Source of the DNA: Pseudomonas fluorescens
GTDB lineage: Bacteria; Pseudomonadota; Gammaproteobacteria; Pseudomonadales; Pseudomonadaceae
Assembly: GCF_902497625.1 (NCBI RefSeq)
Contig: NZ_CABVGX010000001.1
Coordinates: 186,001 to 250,000, forward strand
Length of the DNA stretch: 64,000 nt
Reading direction: 5' to 3'
A model generated the notes under the pieces. That model saw only the letters and a list, made by a program, of their open reading frames with translations. It did no database searches and had not been told where the DNA came from. Shown in pieces: positions 8,099 through 17,923 of the stretch (within the stretch, counting starts at the first letter, position 1; each line of letters opens with the position of its first letter). The translations under genes and the position numbers were made by a program.

Positions 8099-8881
8099 TT
8101 ATCGATCAGCACAGATCGGCTGCATCGTCCGGCACTTAGGGTAGGTGCTGCAGCCCCAGAATTGCTGGCCGGTTTTAGTGCCGGATTTATAGGTGCGCAC
8201 CACCAGCGCATTGCCGCAGCGCGGGCACAGGCGCGTGGCCGTGGGATCATTGCGCAGCTTCAGGTGTTGCACATGCTCACGCCGCGTCGCCATCGTCGGA
8301 GCCAATCGACCTGACTGCAACGTCTCCAGCATGGTCATCACCTGCACGTCAGTGAAAACCGCTTGCTGGAAAGATTTGATGTACCGCACCAGTCCCCCAC
8401 CTTGAGTGACATTCGCCGGCATTGCCGTTTTGAACTTGCTGCCGCCGACAAACGTAATGACTGAATGCACATGCTGTGGCCCGAGCCCCGGTGCCTCTTG
8501 CAGCGCTTTCACATGTTTGTAGTTTTGGTGAATGGGGTTCTGAAACTGGAAGCGCTTGCGGGGAAAGTGCTGCGTCCACTGCTTCTGTTTTTCACCGCCG
8601 AAAATCCACCCGCTCATGTTCTTCGTCTCCAGCACGAAAATGCCGAAGGGCGAGACAAACACGTGATCAATTTGCGTCGTGCCGTCCGGGGTATGCAGTG
8701 TGACATCGTGGAGGCGTTGATAGGTGCGCCGGTTCAACAGGAAATGTGTGGACAGACGCACCAGATGTTCGCCAAACCAGCCTTTGAACAGGGGGGTTTT
8801 AAGTAAGGACGAGATCAGCATCAACGGGAGAAGCCATTTCAGCATGTCGAACATGGGTTGGAGGAGGAGGGTGGTGTTCAC
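8099..8881 (-). CDS. NERD-domain protein with topoisomerase-type zinc ribbon
   Basis: About 260 residues. A short hydrophobic N-terminus (MLKWLLPLMLISSLL) is followed by a NERD nuclease-related domain. Its key features are GWFGEHLVRLS, IDHVFVSPFGIFVLETKN (the Asp and E-x-K core of a PD-(D/E)XK-like fold) and GWIFG. The C-terminus is a four-cysteine ribbon, CPRCG then WGCSTYPKC, as in topoisomerase I tails. I chose the GTG at 8881 because AAGGA lies 8 bases upstream; longer in-frame starts add an unconserved, arginine-rich leader. Membrane-anchored NERD/zinc-ribbon proteins occur widely in proteobacteria; their substrate is unknown, with DNA processing inferred. Confidence 0.8.
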   Translation of the reverse strand: MNTTLLLQPMFDMLKWLLPLMLISSLLKTPLFKGWFGEHLVRLSTHFLLNRRTYQRLHDVTLHTPDGTTQIDHVFVSPFGIFVLETKNMSGWIFGGEKQKQWTQHFPRKRFQFQNPIHQNYKHVKALQEAPGLGPQHVHSVITFVGGSKFKTAMPANVTQGGGLVRYIKSFQQAVFTDVQVMTMLETLQSGRLAPTMATRREHVQHLKLRNDPTATRLCPRCGNALVVRTYKSGTKTGQQFWGCSTYPKCRTMQPICADR

Positions 8882-9191
8882 TTTGCGGTCCTTGCTGTGA
8901 TGGAGTAACGGTGGGTCCAGAATTCCCATACAAAAAAACCGGTAGAACCGGCGAAGGAACCTGTTTTTCATGAGTTCTTGAATGAGTCTGCAAGTATCGC
9001 AGCCTTTCAACTACGCAGCTTGAATAAGAGGGAGGGCGTTTAAACGGCCAGTTACGGCCATTCACAAAGCGCGCCAGGCGGTCCAAAGCAGACCGCTAGA
9101 GCACAAATAACATATTTGCCACGTTTTGCTCCTCATGCTAACCGCAAGTCGGGCGATATATTGCTTACGCTCCTCACTCCTGGAAACACCC
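8882..9191. other. Divergent intergenic region
   Basis: This 310-base spacer separates the NERD gene from the first chemoreceptor gene. It holds an inverted repeat GCGGTC / GACCGC (9078-9096) about 100 bases before the chemoreceptor ATG, and an ACCGGT-AGA-ACCGGC near-repeat around 8938. I see no convincing small gene in it. Confidence 0.4.
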
Positions 9192-10811
9192 ATGCGCCAG
9201 CTTAAAATCGCTCCAAGAGCCGTAGTCAGTTTTGCCATTATTGGGGCGCTGGTCATTCTGCTGGGTTTGTTTGCCATGTATCAGCTTAAGAGCGTGCGTG
9301 TGCAAGCTGAAGATCTTTCCGATAAAGGCATTCCAAGCCTCTCCGCCCTCAATACCATTAACGAGGCGATGCTACGTTTACGCATCACCGCCTATCGCCT
9401 GTTGGTAGACCGTGAGGACGACAAGGTGCGCAGCACGGTGGCTCGCATTGAGGAATTGGAAGGACAGCTCACGGACGCGATGGCCACTTATGAAACACTC
9501 GTTGACGACGACGTGGAGCGTGCGCAATACCAGAGCTTTAAACAGTTGGCCGGCGAGTACAAGGTGGTCAATCGCGAGCTGATCCAGCTTTCCGCCGCAA
9601 ACAAGCCCGATGAGATGCGCGGGTTGCTGGGCGGCAAGTATAAGAAGGCGTCTGATGAGTTGGGCGTGCAGATGGCTGCACTCACCAAGATCAACCAAGA
9701 CGGCGCGGCTGACTCCGATCAGCAAGCCGACAAATCCTACGCGGAAGCCATGACCGGTGTCGTCGCATTCATCATCGTGGCTGCGCTGCTCACCGGGATC
9801 ATGGCCTTGCTGTTTACCCGCAGCATCACGCGACCGCTGACCCAGGCGGTACTGGTGGCGCAAGTCATCGCCAAAGGTGACCTCACCGAGTCGATCGATG
9901 TGGCGGGTGTCGACGAGCCGGCGCAATTGCTCAACGCCCTGCAGACCATGCAGCAAAACCTGAAGAGCACCATTCTTAACATTGCCGACTCCTCGAACCA
10001 GCTGGCCTCTGCCGCCGAGGAGTTGAACGCCGTTACGGAAGACTCAACCCGCGGTTTGCACCAGCAGAGCCATGAGATTGAGCAAGCCGCCACGGCGGTC
10101 AACGAAATGACGGCGGCGGTGGACGAGGTGGCGCGCAACGCCGTCGCCACCTTTGAAGCGTCCAAGGAATCGACTCAGACCGCCATACATGGCCAGCAAC
10201 AAGTAACCAAAACCGTCGAGTCCATCCGCCTGCTTTCGGATGACGTCACTCGCACCTCCGAGGAAGTTAAAACCCTCGGCGACGGTGTAACCAACATCAG
10301 CAAGGTGCTCGACGTGATTCGCGCCATTGCCGAGCAAACCAACCTGTTGGCGTTAAACGCCGCAATCGAAGCGGCGCGAGCAGGCGAAGCCGGCAGAGGC
10401 TTCGCCGTGGTGGCCGATGAAGTGCGTGCGTTGGCCCACCGCACGCAAACTTCGACGCAGGAAATCGAGCAGATGGTAGGCACCATTCAGAAAGGCTCGA
10501 GCGGTGCCATGAATGCGATGGATGCCAGCACGCAGCGGGCTCGCCAGACCCTGGAAATCGCCCAGGACGCCGGCGGAGCGCTGGAGCGCATCACCGATGC
10601 CATTAATCAGATCAGCGAACGAAATCTTGTGATCGCCAGCGCTTCTGAAGAGCAAGCGCAGGTCGCTCGTGAAGTCGACCGCAACCTGGTCAACATACGC
10701 GACCTGGCCGTGCAGACCTCTGCCGGGGCCAACCAGACCAGCGCAGCCAGCCAGGAGCTGTCGAAACTCGCCACCAGCCTGAACACCTTGGTGGCCCGCT
10801 TCTCGGTCTGA
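9192..10811 (+). CDS. Methyl-accepting chemotaxis protein (4HB sensor)
   Basis: A 539-residue inner-membrane chemoreceptor. Residues 1-30 form a first membrane helix ([20 protein letters not shown]), and about residues 31-185 a four-helix-bundle periplasmic sensor. A second membrane helix ([20 protein letters not shown]) is followed by HAMP and the signalling domain with the conserved hairpin tip [37 protein letters not shown] also matches the family. I use the ATG at 9192, directly before the first membrane helix; an upstream ATG at 9126 would add a hydrophobic, unconserved leader. No CheR-docking pentapeptide is visible at the C-terminus (...NTLVARFSV). The ligand is unknown. Confidence 0.9.
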   Translation: MRQLKIAPRAVVSFAIIGALVILLGLFAMYQLKSVRVQAEDLSDKGIPSLSALNTINEAMLRLRITAYRLLVDREDDKVRSTVARIEELEGQLTDAMATYETLVDDDVERAQYQSFKQLAGEYKVVNRELIQLSAANKPDEMRGLLGGKYKKASDELGVQMAALTKINQDGAADSDQQADKSYAEAMTGVVAFIIVAALLTGIMALLFTRSITRPLTQAVLVAQVIAKGDLTESIDVAGVDEPAQLLNALQTMQQNLKSTILNIADSSNQLASAAEELNAVTEDSTRGLHQQSHEIEQAATAVNEMTAAVDEVARNAVATFEASKESTQTAIHGQQQVTKTVESIRLLSDDVTRTSEEVKTLGDGVTNISKVLDVIRAIAEQTNLLALNAAIEAARAGEAGRGFAVVADEVRALAHRTQTSTQEIEQMVGTIQKGSSGAMNAMDASTQRARQTLEIAQDAGGALERITDAINQISERNLVIASASEEQAQVAREVDRNLVNIRDLAVQTSAGANQTSAASQELSKLATSLNTLVARFSV

Positions 10812-10850
10812 TGCCTGCAGCGGTTGATTCTGCGGTTTCTTGGGACCAAA

Positions 10851-10876
10851 AACGGGCGCATTCAGCGCCCGTTTCA
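10851..10876. terminator. Bidirectional rho-independent terminator
   Basis: Perfect 9-bp stem AACGGGCGC / GCGCCCGTT with a 5-base loop. On the minus strand it runs into a five-T tract, so it should end the small gene at 10982; on the plus strand it follows the chemoreceptor with a shorter T run. Confidence 0.8.
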
Positions 10877-10981
10877 GTACTTGCTCAGGAAAAATAAATT
10901 CGTTCCAAGCGGCAAAGCTGCGGCTGCTGACTTCAGTCGGCGCCGCCAAATGGCCATCAGGCGATCAGGTTACAACCGTAC

Positions 10982-11137
10982 TCAAGCCTGCTCGTCTTGC
11001 TTGTCATGTTCGTCTTTGAGTGCCGGCTTCATACCAGGCTGCGGCGTGTGCTCGGCATTCGGCGCGATTTCTTCGCCGTGGTTCTTTTTCTCTTGCTGTA
11101 CTTTTTTGTCGTGGGCGACGTTGCGTGGGTCAGTCAT
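10982..11137 (-). CDS. Small hydrophilic protein, function unknown
   Basis: A 51-residue protein beginning MTDPRNVAHDKKVQQEKK and ending KDEHDKQDEQA. It is highly charged, has no hydrophobic segment and is probably disordered. AAGGAA lies just upstream of the ATG, and the bidirectional terminator at 10851 follows the stop. Its good ribosome site, terminator and high codon third-position G/C suggest a real gene. I do not recognise a domain; small proteins of this composition are common in pseudomonads, often stress-induced, but that is general knowledge and not shown here. Confidence 0.65.
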   Translation of the reverse strand: MTDPRNVAHDKKVQQEKKNHGEEIAPNAEHTPQPGMKPALKDEHDKQDEQA

Positions 11138-11239
11138 GAGAATTCCTTGATTGGCGGATGAATCAAATACCCATCGACGCGATTCGCAGAATGTGAGCGT
11201 CGGGGTAAGAGTTGGAGCGAGGTTGGTGCCAAGCGTTCA

Positions 11240-13006
11240 TTACTTTTCGACGTGCACTTGCCAGGCAAGGCCTGCGGGTAAATTGCTAAAACGGCTCTGC
11301 CAAGCGGCCGTTTTGCGCGGCAATGCCAGTGAGTAGGCTAGGGTGCGGTGTGACACATACTGTTCCGCCCAAGTGCATACTTGTTCTATCCTCATCGGTT
11401 TGGCGATGCCGTATCCTTGAGCGATATCGCAACCAAGATTCATCAATCTCTCACTGTGCGCGACAGTTTCAACACCCTCGGCCACTACTTTTCGACCAAA
11501 AGCCTTCGCGAGGCCGATGATAACTTTAGTAAGTGCCAGGTCATCTTTATCTGTGAGCATGTTCCGGATGAATGACTGGTCGATCTTAATTGTTTGCGTT
11601 GGCAGAAGCTTGAGATAGCTAAGGGACGAATAACCAGTGCCGAAATCGTCCAGGGAAAAAGTCACACCGAGCTTTTGGCATTCGGCAAGGCACTGAGCAA
11701 CCTGCTCGAAATCATCCAAGACCACGGATTCAACAATCTCTATATCCAAAGAGCTTGGAGGTGCGTTGGGGTAACATGCTAGAAGTGTTTCTAATCTGTG
11801 GGAAAAATTTCTTTTCTGAAAATGGAAGGCAGCAATGTTAATGCTAATAGACCAAGTATGGCCCGCTTTAGCCCATAATGTAATCTGATGCAACGCTTGA
11901 CTGATAACCCACTCGCCAATTTCAACGATTAGTTCAGTGCGTTCGACCCTTGGTAAGAAAGACATTGGCAAAATAATGCCTTCGTTCGGATGCTGCCAAC
12001 GCAAGAGGGCTTCAAATCCTTCAATAGTTCCGTTGCGCAGATTGACCTTGGGCTGGTAATAGAGCAACAGTTCATTAAGCTCTAGCGCTAAGCGGATTCT
12101 TGCCACAGTATCGAAAACTATTTGCTCCGCCTTTTCCAAAGACACATCAAAATAGCGAACACAATTACGGCCGTTTTGCTTTGCCTGATACATGGCTTGG
12201 TCTGCATGGCGAAGCAGCGTATCGGCATCCTCATCATCCGCAGGGTATATCGTGAGTCCGATGCTGGCGGATATATCGATTCTGATTCTATCAATATAAT
12301 ATGAAGCGGAAAGTGCGCCCATGATTCGTTGAATTGCGACTCTTACCTCCTCAACGTTTCTTATATTGAGGATCAATACAAATTCATCACCTCCTAGGCG
12401 CGCGACGACATCCTCGCCGCGTACAACTTTCATTAGGCGCCGGGCCACTTCAATAAGTAGCCGATCACCAATGGCATGTCCATAGGAATCATTAACTTGT
12501 TTGAATCCGTCTAAATCAAGTACACCGACTGCTACTTGCTGCTCATAGCTATTCGCTATCGCCTGATCCAGACGCTCAGTCAACAAAAACCTATTGGGTA
12601 AATTGGTCAAAACATCATGGCCAGCGCGCCATTGCAGAGTTTGAAGCAATTGGCGCTTCTCGGTGACTTCGAACCGGATGGATACATACTTCAAAACACG
12701 ATTGGTTGCTGGGTCTAGCAAGCCAATGATGGTGCTCTCTACCCAGTACAGCGTGCCATCTTTAGCTCGGTTGCAAATTTCACCTTTCCACACTTTACGT
12801 CGCAATATAGCAGCCCATAATTCGACGAAAAATTCATGAGGGTGGTGACCTGAGTTTAATATGCGATGATTTTGACCAGACAGCTCTTCTGCGGTGTAAC
12901 CAGAAATTGCGCAAAATTGGTCATTCACATAAGTGATATTTCCTGCCAGGTCAGTTTCCGAGAAAATAGCCGATGCATCTACCGCCAAACGATACGCTTC
13001 ATCCAT
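11240..13006 (-). CDS. PAS-GGDEF-EAL cyclic-di-GMP enzyme
   Basis: A 588-residue soluble signalling protein without membrane helices. Residues 1-125 are a PAS domain with PAC tail (GNITYVNDQFCAISGYTAEEL ... WKGEICNRAKDG). Residues 130-300 are a diguanylate cyclase domain with intact RLGGDEFVLIL active site. Residues 310-560 are an EAL phosphodiesterase domain with EALLRW, the DDFGTGYSSL loop and KIDQSFI. Both catalytic motifs look intact, so it may both make and break c-di-GMP, with the PAS domain deciding. The gene is visibly less G+C-rich than its left neighbours, as is the chemoreceptor at 14370. No RxxD inhibitory site is obvious just before GGDEF. Confidence 0.9.
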   Translation of the reverse strand: MDEAYRLAVDASAIFSETDLAGNITYVNDQFCAISGYTAEELSGQNHRILNSGHHPHEFFVELWAAILRRKVWKGEICNRAKDGTLYWVESTIIGLLDPATNRVLKYVSIRFEVTEKRQLLQTLQWRAGHDVLTNLPNRFLLTERLDQAIANSYEQQVAVGVLDLDGFKQVNDSYGHAIGDRLLIEVARRLMKVVRGEDVVARLGGDEFVLILNIRNVEEVRVAIQRIMGALSASYYIDRIRIDISASIGLTIYPADDEDADTLLRHADQAMYQAKQNGRNCVRYFDVSLEKAEQIVFDTVARIRLALELNELLLYYQPKVNLRNGTIEGFEALLRWQHPNEGIILPMSFLPRVERTELIVEIGEWVISQALHQITLWAKAGHTWSISINIAAFHFQKRNFSHRLETLLACYPNAPPSSLDIEIVESVVLDDFEQVAQCLAECQKLGVTFSLDDFGTGYSSLSYLKLLPTQTIKIDQSFIRNMLTDKDDLALTKVIIGLAKAFGRKVVAEGVETVAHSERLMNLGCDIAQGYGIAKPMRIEQVCTWAEQYVSHRTLAYSLALPRKTAAWQSRFSNLPAGLAWQVHVEK

Positions 13007-13369
13007 GATATCACCACCGTGTCGTTGTAATGGAATCCCTATTGGAACAGCATCGTATTGGCCGCCTGGAATATAGGTTTTTACTCTAATCCTGAGTAAG
13101 ACAAGTTAGCACCAAAATCTTTAGCAAGAAAATTAGCACCTCCCTCAGAGCTTACTGAACTGAAATTCATGTAATCCTGAAGCAAATTCTCGACCTGGGC
13201 ACAGACGGCGTCGGCGCAGGCTAGAATTCTTTGTCAAAGTTGTCAAGCGGTACTTGCGCTGCTAAAACCTAATAACTCCAATATCATTTTGATCTAAAAA
13301 TTATAGTGGTAAACCCTCGGGCGGTCTAAACCCGCATTAAAAATATGTTATTGGTCTTTTATTGGCCTG

Positions 13370-13385
13370 CAAATGAATTCATTTG
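13370..13385. repeat. 16-bp perfect palindrome
   Basis: CAAATGAATTCATTTG, self-complementary over all 16 bases, in AT-rich non-coding DNA. It could be an operator. No gene start is close by. Confidence 0.4.
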
Positions 13386-13983
13386 AAATATTATCGTGCA
13401 AAAACCTCTGCCAATTTTTAATTGGTTTTTTATTTCCCGAGGCTATAAAATTTTGGTCTGCTCCATAAGTATTGTTGTTTTATATGGTTTTTGGTTTGGC
13501 GAGATTGTATAAGAGTGAAAGCGGTCTCGGTGGTTGGTCGGCATTTCTCTCCAGTGTAGAAAGGTGACGGGTCATGGAGCTGGTAGTTTCTGGCTCCAAA
13601 TGACGCGATTTTGAGACGATCGAGGTCAGATCCTCAAATGCCCTCCAACCGCGAGCTGGCTGAGATTCAACTGATACAGAGCAATGAAAAATTTGTACTG
13701 ATAATTCATTTTTCTTGAGCTCCCATGGAAAGCAGAGCCTGGTCCAATCGCTGGAGCTTTGCTTCTTTGGCGGAATAGGACAGGGTGAAAGGCCGCCAGA
13801 ATGCTGGCCGCCATTCTCCTGAAGTCATCGTCTAATACTTTTGGCTAAAAACCACCTATTTTCAATCTGAAAAATAATCAGCCAATAGACTGCTACACTC
13901 AATTTTTCAGTGTCGACGAGAATGTCAATAATCAGGATCGCTACGATTCAATCAATTGCACCGTGTGCGGGCTATTTAGACTT

Positions 13984-14043
13984 CGGCACAGCTCGGCATA
14001 ATCGAACACTCATCGATTAATTTCCTCGCCGAGCAGTGTGCCG
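13984..14043. repeat. 60-base two-part hairpin
   Basis: The outer arms CGGCACA-GCTCGGC (13984-13997) and GCCGAGC..TGTGCCG (14028-14043) pair with a two-base bulge, and inside them AATCGA (14000-14005) pairs with TCGATT (14013-14018). The GC-rich outer stem stands out in AT-rich surroundings. It might be an insertion-element end, a REP relative or a small structured RNA; no T-tract follows. Confidence 0.45.
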
Positions 14044-14369
14044 TCCCGAATGACGCTTTAAAAGCCCACGTGTAGCCTCGCGGATGCTTAAGTTTTCACT
14101 CGGGCGATTGGACTTCGAGACGAGTGAGAGCGAGTATGTAGATAAAATTTCCACTTAAAAAATACGCTATCAAAATAATGAAAGTTTAGATTTGAAGCGT
14201 TAATTGATGACGTTGGTGCCGCAGGCATGATTTTCGGCGGGTTTCAACCGGATTTGATAAAGCTGGAATCTTGATTCCGCTCAACAGGACATCGTAGGTG
14301 GGATAGTACGCAAGTCGCTTCTGAATCTGGTCGAAGCATCGAGGCAGGTAAACTATGGAGTTTTCTACA

Positions 14370-15998
14370 ATGATATTGCGCAAGCTCAACCTTGCTGCAC
14401 GCTCGGCGCTTTGCTTTGGTTTTTTCTGCCTGATGATCATCGGTTTGGGGGTCGTTGCCCTCAAGCAGGCTGCAAGTTTAAGTGCTTCTGCAAAGTTCGT
14501 AGAAACCAACGTCGTGCCTAGCATATCCCTGCTAAGCATGATTGACAGGCAATTTGTAGGTATTAGAGGTAGCAACGCACGGTTGCGTAACCCTGTAGAA
14601 CCCCAAAGTAGTAAAACTCAAGCACTTGAGGACTTGAGCGAAGCCCGAGCGAGCGTCAAGAAACAGCTTTCGAAGCTTGACCAGCTCATAGTAACTCCTA
14701 TGGGAAAACAGTTTTTTGGTGAGCTCTCCCAGAGCTATGACGGTTATCAGCAAGTTCAGGATCAGTACCTGGCACTTATTTCTTCGGGCAATTTGGATGA
14801 AGCTGTCAAATTCTCCAATGAAGGAATGAAGCAGGCGGCAGACACTGTAGAGCGCGATATAGAAAAATTGATTGAGATGAACAACAAAAAAGCTAAAAAT
14901 TCAGGCGAGGAAGCTGCTCTCATCTACGAGCAGGCGCAGCTGATTGTTGGCAGTTTTATCCTGGCCAGCATATTGGCTGCAATTACGCTGGCCCTGATGT
15001 ATACCCGTAGCGTTACCAGCCCGGTCAGTCAGTCATTAGCGATCGCTGAGCGTATTGCCAAAAATGATCTGCGTGAGGTTATTGAAGTGCAAGGGCGAGA
15101 TGAAATTGCCAGGCTAATGCAGGCTCTCAAAGTAATGCAGCAGGGCCTGCTAGGTACGCTTTCTTCCATAAATGATTCGTCCAATCAGTTAGCGTCGACT
15201 TCAGAAGAGATGCATGCGGTCACTGAGGATGCTAATAAAGGCATGCAGCGTCAGAATAACGAAGTCGAGATGGCTGCTACTGCCGTCACCGAGATGAGCG
15301 CAGCTGTAGAAGAAGTAGCTAGAAATGCCTCAGCAGCGTCTGCAGCAGCCAATCGATCCAATTCTGCCGCAGTGGCGGGTCGTGAACGCGTAGATGAAAC
15401 CGTCAAAGCCATCAGCTTGATGGTTGCAAATGTTGAAGACGCATCCCTGGAGGTGCAAGGACTCGCAGTTATGGCGACCGACATTAGCAAAGTTCTGGAT
15501 GTGATACGGGCTATCGCCGAGCAGACCAACCTTCTTGCTCTGAATGCTGCTATCGAAGCCGCTCGTGCCGGTGAGGCGGGTCGAGGCTTCGCAGTAGTGG
15601 CTGATGAAGTGAGGGCTTTAGCGCATCGTACGCAGCAATCCACCAGTGAGATTGAACAGATGATCAGCTCGATTCAGAAAGGCACTGGAGCCGCTGTTTC
15701 GGCAATGACTCACACCAACGCTCAAGCCCAGAGGACTCTTGACACTGCTCAAGGCGCAGGCAGTGCATTGATGGAAATCACCCAATCCATTGGTGATATC
15801 ACCGAGCGCAATGTCTTGATCGCTACCGCGTCGGAAGAACAGGCCCAAGTTGCCAGGGAGGTAGATCGCAGCCTCATCAGCATTCGAGACTTGTCGAATC
15901 AAGCTTCAGAGGGATCCAGTCAGACCGCGATTGCCACTTCTGAGCTTACTAAACTTGCGGTCGAGTTGAATCGACTGGTCAAGCAGTTCCATATGTAG
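14370..15998 (+). CDS. Methyl-accepting chemotaxis protein
   Basis: A 542-residue chemoreceptor. The first membrane helix ([19 protein letters not shown]) is followed by a periplasmic four-helix-type sensor of about 150 residues and a second membrane helix ([21 protein letters not shown]). HAMP and a signalling domain with the canonical [19 protein letters not shown] tip come next. I prefer the ATG at 14370 (MILRKLN), because GGAG lies 9 bases upstream and the start fits the receptor family; an ATG at 14355 would add five residues. It shares its signalling half with the receptor at 9192 almost word for word, while the sensor halves differ. Codon use is more AT-leaning than in that paralogue. 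Confidence 0.9.
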   Translation: MILRKLNLAARSALCFGFFCLMIIGLGVVALKQAASLSASAKFVETNVVPSISLLSMIDRQFVGIRGSNARLRNPVEPQSSKTQALEDLSEARASVKKQLSKLDQLIVTPMGKQFFGELSQSYDGYQQVQDQYLALISSGNLDEAVKFSNEGMKQAADTVERDIEKLIEMNNKKAKNSGEEAALIYEQAQLIVGSFILASILAAITLALMYTRSVTSPVSQSLAIAERIAKNDLREVIEVQGRDEIARLMQALKVMQQGLLGTLSSINDSSNQLASTSEEMHAVTEDANKGMQRQNNEVEMAATAVTEMSAAVEEVARNASAASAAANRSNSAAVAGRERVDETVKAISLMVANVEDASLEVQGLAVMATDISKVLDVIRAIAEQTNLLALNAAIEAARAGEAGRGFAVVADEVRALAHRTQQSTSEIEQMISSIQKGTGAAVSAMTHTNAQAQRTLDTAQGAGSALMEITQSIGDITERNVLIATASEEQAQVAREVDRSLISIRDLSNQASEGSSQTAIATSELTKLAVELNRLVKQFHM

Positions 15999-16285
15999 GA
16001 TTGCAGAGTGCGTGCGAGATAAATAAGTTAAAAGCGTTTGGCTGATCTGCTGCGTGAAAGCATGCCCTTGCCGCGATCTGATGCAGGTGATCCAGGAAGT
16101 GGTGATGATCGTGGGCGGTGTCTTAGCGATCGGGACATCAGGCCGGCGTGCTCGGCAGCATGGTGAGCGTGGCAACATGCAGCGCAAGCCTTCGAGCTGC
16201 AATACCGAACCAGAATGAAGCCATTCGCCCAATTGCGAACGCTGAGCGCCCCGTATTTGCCTAAGATCAATCGCGTGAGTAGAAT

Positions 16286-16306
16286 GCGATTAATTATCAA
16301 TTATGC
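16286..16306 (+). promoter_or_regulatory. Candidate Fur box before the sigma gene
   Basis: The segment GCGATTAATTATCAATTATGC carries two NATWAT-type hexamers (AATTAT) separated by one base, and the reverse strand contains GATAAT. This fits the Fur consensus of repeated GATAAT-like units. It lies 17-37 bases before the ATG of an ECF sigma gene of the iron-signalling type, where Fur sites are expected. Confidence 0.55.
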
Positions 16307-16322
16307 ACTTTCCGGGATTCCG

Positions 16323-16838
16323 ATGCGCAGCGACGAAACGCTAGGTACTGCAGATCTTGGGCTGCTCTATCGCACCCACCACTCGTGGTTGCACGGCTGG
16401 CTGATCCGACGCATTGGATGTCGCGATAACGCAGCAGATCTGGCGCAGGACACCTTCGTACGTTTGCTCAAATCCCGTCAGTCCAGCCCGTTGCGCGAAC
16501 CGCGCGCCTATTTGAGCAGCATCGCCCGCGGGTTGATGATTGATCAGTATCGTCGTCGCGAACTCGAACGTGCCTACCTGGAAAGCGTCACGTTGCTGCC
16601 TCAACACGAGGTTCCGTCGGAAGAAAGCCGGCTGCTGATTCTTGATGCGCTCGAGCGCATAGACCGCATGCTCGGCATGCTTAAACCAAGAGTTCGCCAG
16701 GCGTTTTTGTTTGCCCGACTCGACGGTCTGACGTGCGCGCAAATAGCCGAAAAGTTGGGTGTTTCTCGCGCGACAGTGGAGCGCGACCTGGCCACGGCCC
16801 TGCAACACTGCTATCGCTTGCGTTATGTCGAGGCGTGA
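16323..16838 (+). CDS. ECF sigma factor, FecI type
   Basis: A 171-residue extracytoplasmic-function sigma factor. Region 2 is HSWLHGWLIRRIGCRDNAADLAQDTFVRLL with RAYLSSIARGLMIDQYRRREL. Region 4 is LDGLTCAQIAEKLGVSRATVERDLATALQHCY, a helix-turn-helix. The HSWL..WL start and overall length are those of FecI/PvdS-like iron-starvation sigmas. The ATG at 16323 was chosen because upstream in-frame codons run through the Fur-box region. The FecR gene overlaps its end by 14 bases. It should direct RNA polymerase to the receptor gene at 17924 when the cognate siderophore is bound. Confidence 0.9.
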   Translation: MRSDETLGTADLGLLYRTHHSWLHGWLIRRIGCRDNAADLAQDTFVRLLKSRQSSPLREPRAYLSSIARGLMIDQYRRRELERAYLESVTLLPQHEVPSEESRLLILDALERIDRMLGMLKPRVRQAFLFARLDGLTCAQIAEKLGVSRATVERDLATALQHCYRLRYVEA

Positions 16839-17805
16839 GTCGCAGGCGCTGGATCCGGCCATTGTTGAGCAGGCGATCCAATGGGCGGTGCGTCTTCGCT
16901 TCAATCAAGCCGATGAACAAACACAGCGCACTTTTGAGCACTGGCTGCAGCAGCGCCCAGAGCATGTGTTGGCGTGGCAGCGTGTGGAAACACTTGGGGA
17001 TGAATTGGCAGGCGTGCCCGCTCAACTGGCCCGCCAAGCCCTTAATGGCAGCAATCATGGAATGCGCCGGCGGGAAAGCCTGAAGCTAATGGGCATATTG
17101 GCGACTGTTGGCACGGCAGCCTGGCTCGGCCGGGACTACACACCCGTACCCGCCATGCTAGCGCAGCAACGCAGCAGCACCGGTGAGCAACGACGCTTCC
17201 AGCTCGATGATGGCAGCCTTGTCCAGCTCAATAGCGATAGCGCCGTCGACAGCGATTTCAACGCCCAGCGACGCCTGATCATCCTGCGACGTGGTGAAAT
17301 CATCGTGAATGTCGGCGCGGATCAACACTCGCCTCAAGCTCGACCGCTCTGGGTGCAATCACGTGACGGAATCATGCGCGCTCAGAGTTCCCGCTTTCTG
17401 GTCCGCGAGCGTGACGATGGCACTCTGGTCGCGGCTCAGGAAGGATCAGTCACGGTGTTCCCCGGCTCCAGTCAAACTCCCGCAGGCCGCAGCGTCCAGG
17501 CAGGAAATCAACTGCTGTTCACATCAAGTGGCGCCCAAATGTTCAGGGACAACGGCCTTGATCTATGGAGCTGGGGTGACGGGGTGATCAGTGCGCGCAA
17601 TATGCGCCTCAATGATTTCATCGTGGAGTTGTCGCGTTATCGCCCCGGGGTTTTGCGCTGCACCGATGAAGTCGCTGATCGTCGCGTTTCCGGCACCTTC
17701 CAGCTCGCCAACAACGATCAGGTCCTGGCTTTGATCGCGCAGTCACTGCACGTTCACGTTGATTATCGAACCCGTTATTGGGTAACCGTGACCGCTGCCA
17801 CCTGA
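16825..17805 (+). CDS. FecR-type anti-sigma factor
   Basis: A 326-residue inner-membrane regulator. The N-terminal cytoplasmic part has the DUF4880-like segment with EHWLQQRPEHVLAWQRVETL, which binds the sigma factor. A single hydrophobic helix follows (LKLMGILATVGTAAWLG), then a periplasmic FecR domain with TGEQRRFQLDDGSLVQLNSDSAVD. The C-terminus ends in an STN-interacting segment (RVSGTFQLANNDQVLALIAQSL). The start overlaps the sigma gene in another frame, indicating translational coupling. It should relay the receptor signal at 17924 to the sigma factor at 16323. Confidence 0.88.
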   Translation: MSRRESQALDPAIVEQAIQWAVRLRFNQADEQTQRTFEHWLQQRPEHVLAWQRVETLGDELAGVPAQLARQALNGSNHGMRRRESLKLMGILATVGTAAWLGRDYTPVPAMLAQQRSSTGEQRRFQLDDGSLVQLNSDSAVDSDFNAQRRLIILRRGEIIVNVGADQHSPQARPLWVQSRDGIMRAQSSRFLVRERDDGTLVAAQEGSVTVFPGSSQTPAGRSVQAGNQLLFTSSGAQMFRDNGLDLWSWGDGVISARNMRLNDFIVELSRYRPGVLRCTDEVADRRVSGTFQLANNDQVLALIAQSLHVHVDYRTRYWVTVTAAT

Positions 17806-17923
17806 ATTCATCAGAACGTTGAATTATGTGAAAAATAATGAGGTGGTTTCTCATTCTCGTTCGACTTCTAAGGAAGGCCGGAATACAGGCCAGTCTGCCG
17901 ATGTCCTTTCTTGGAGCGAGAAA

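Larger units (their letters stand above)
13007..14369. other. AT-rich region without recognisable genes
   Basis: This 1.36-kb stretch between the c-di-GMP gene and the second chemoreceptor is much richer in A and T than the rest of the window. The short open frames in it lack ribosome sites and protein-like composition. It holds a perfect palindrome (13370-13385) and a long imperfect hairpin (13984-14043), listed separately. It may be a decayed mobile segment or a long regulatory region. Confidence 0.5.

Noticed and set aside
13626..13814. 62-codon minus-strand frame in the AT-rich region.
   Set aside because: It has no ribosome site, and its composition does not look like a folded protein.
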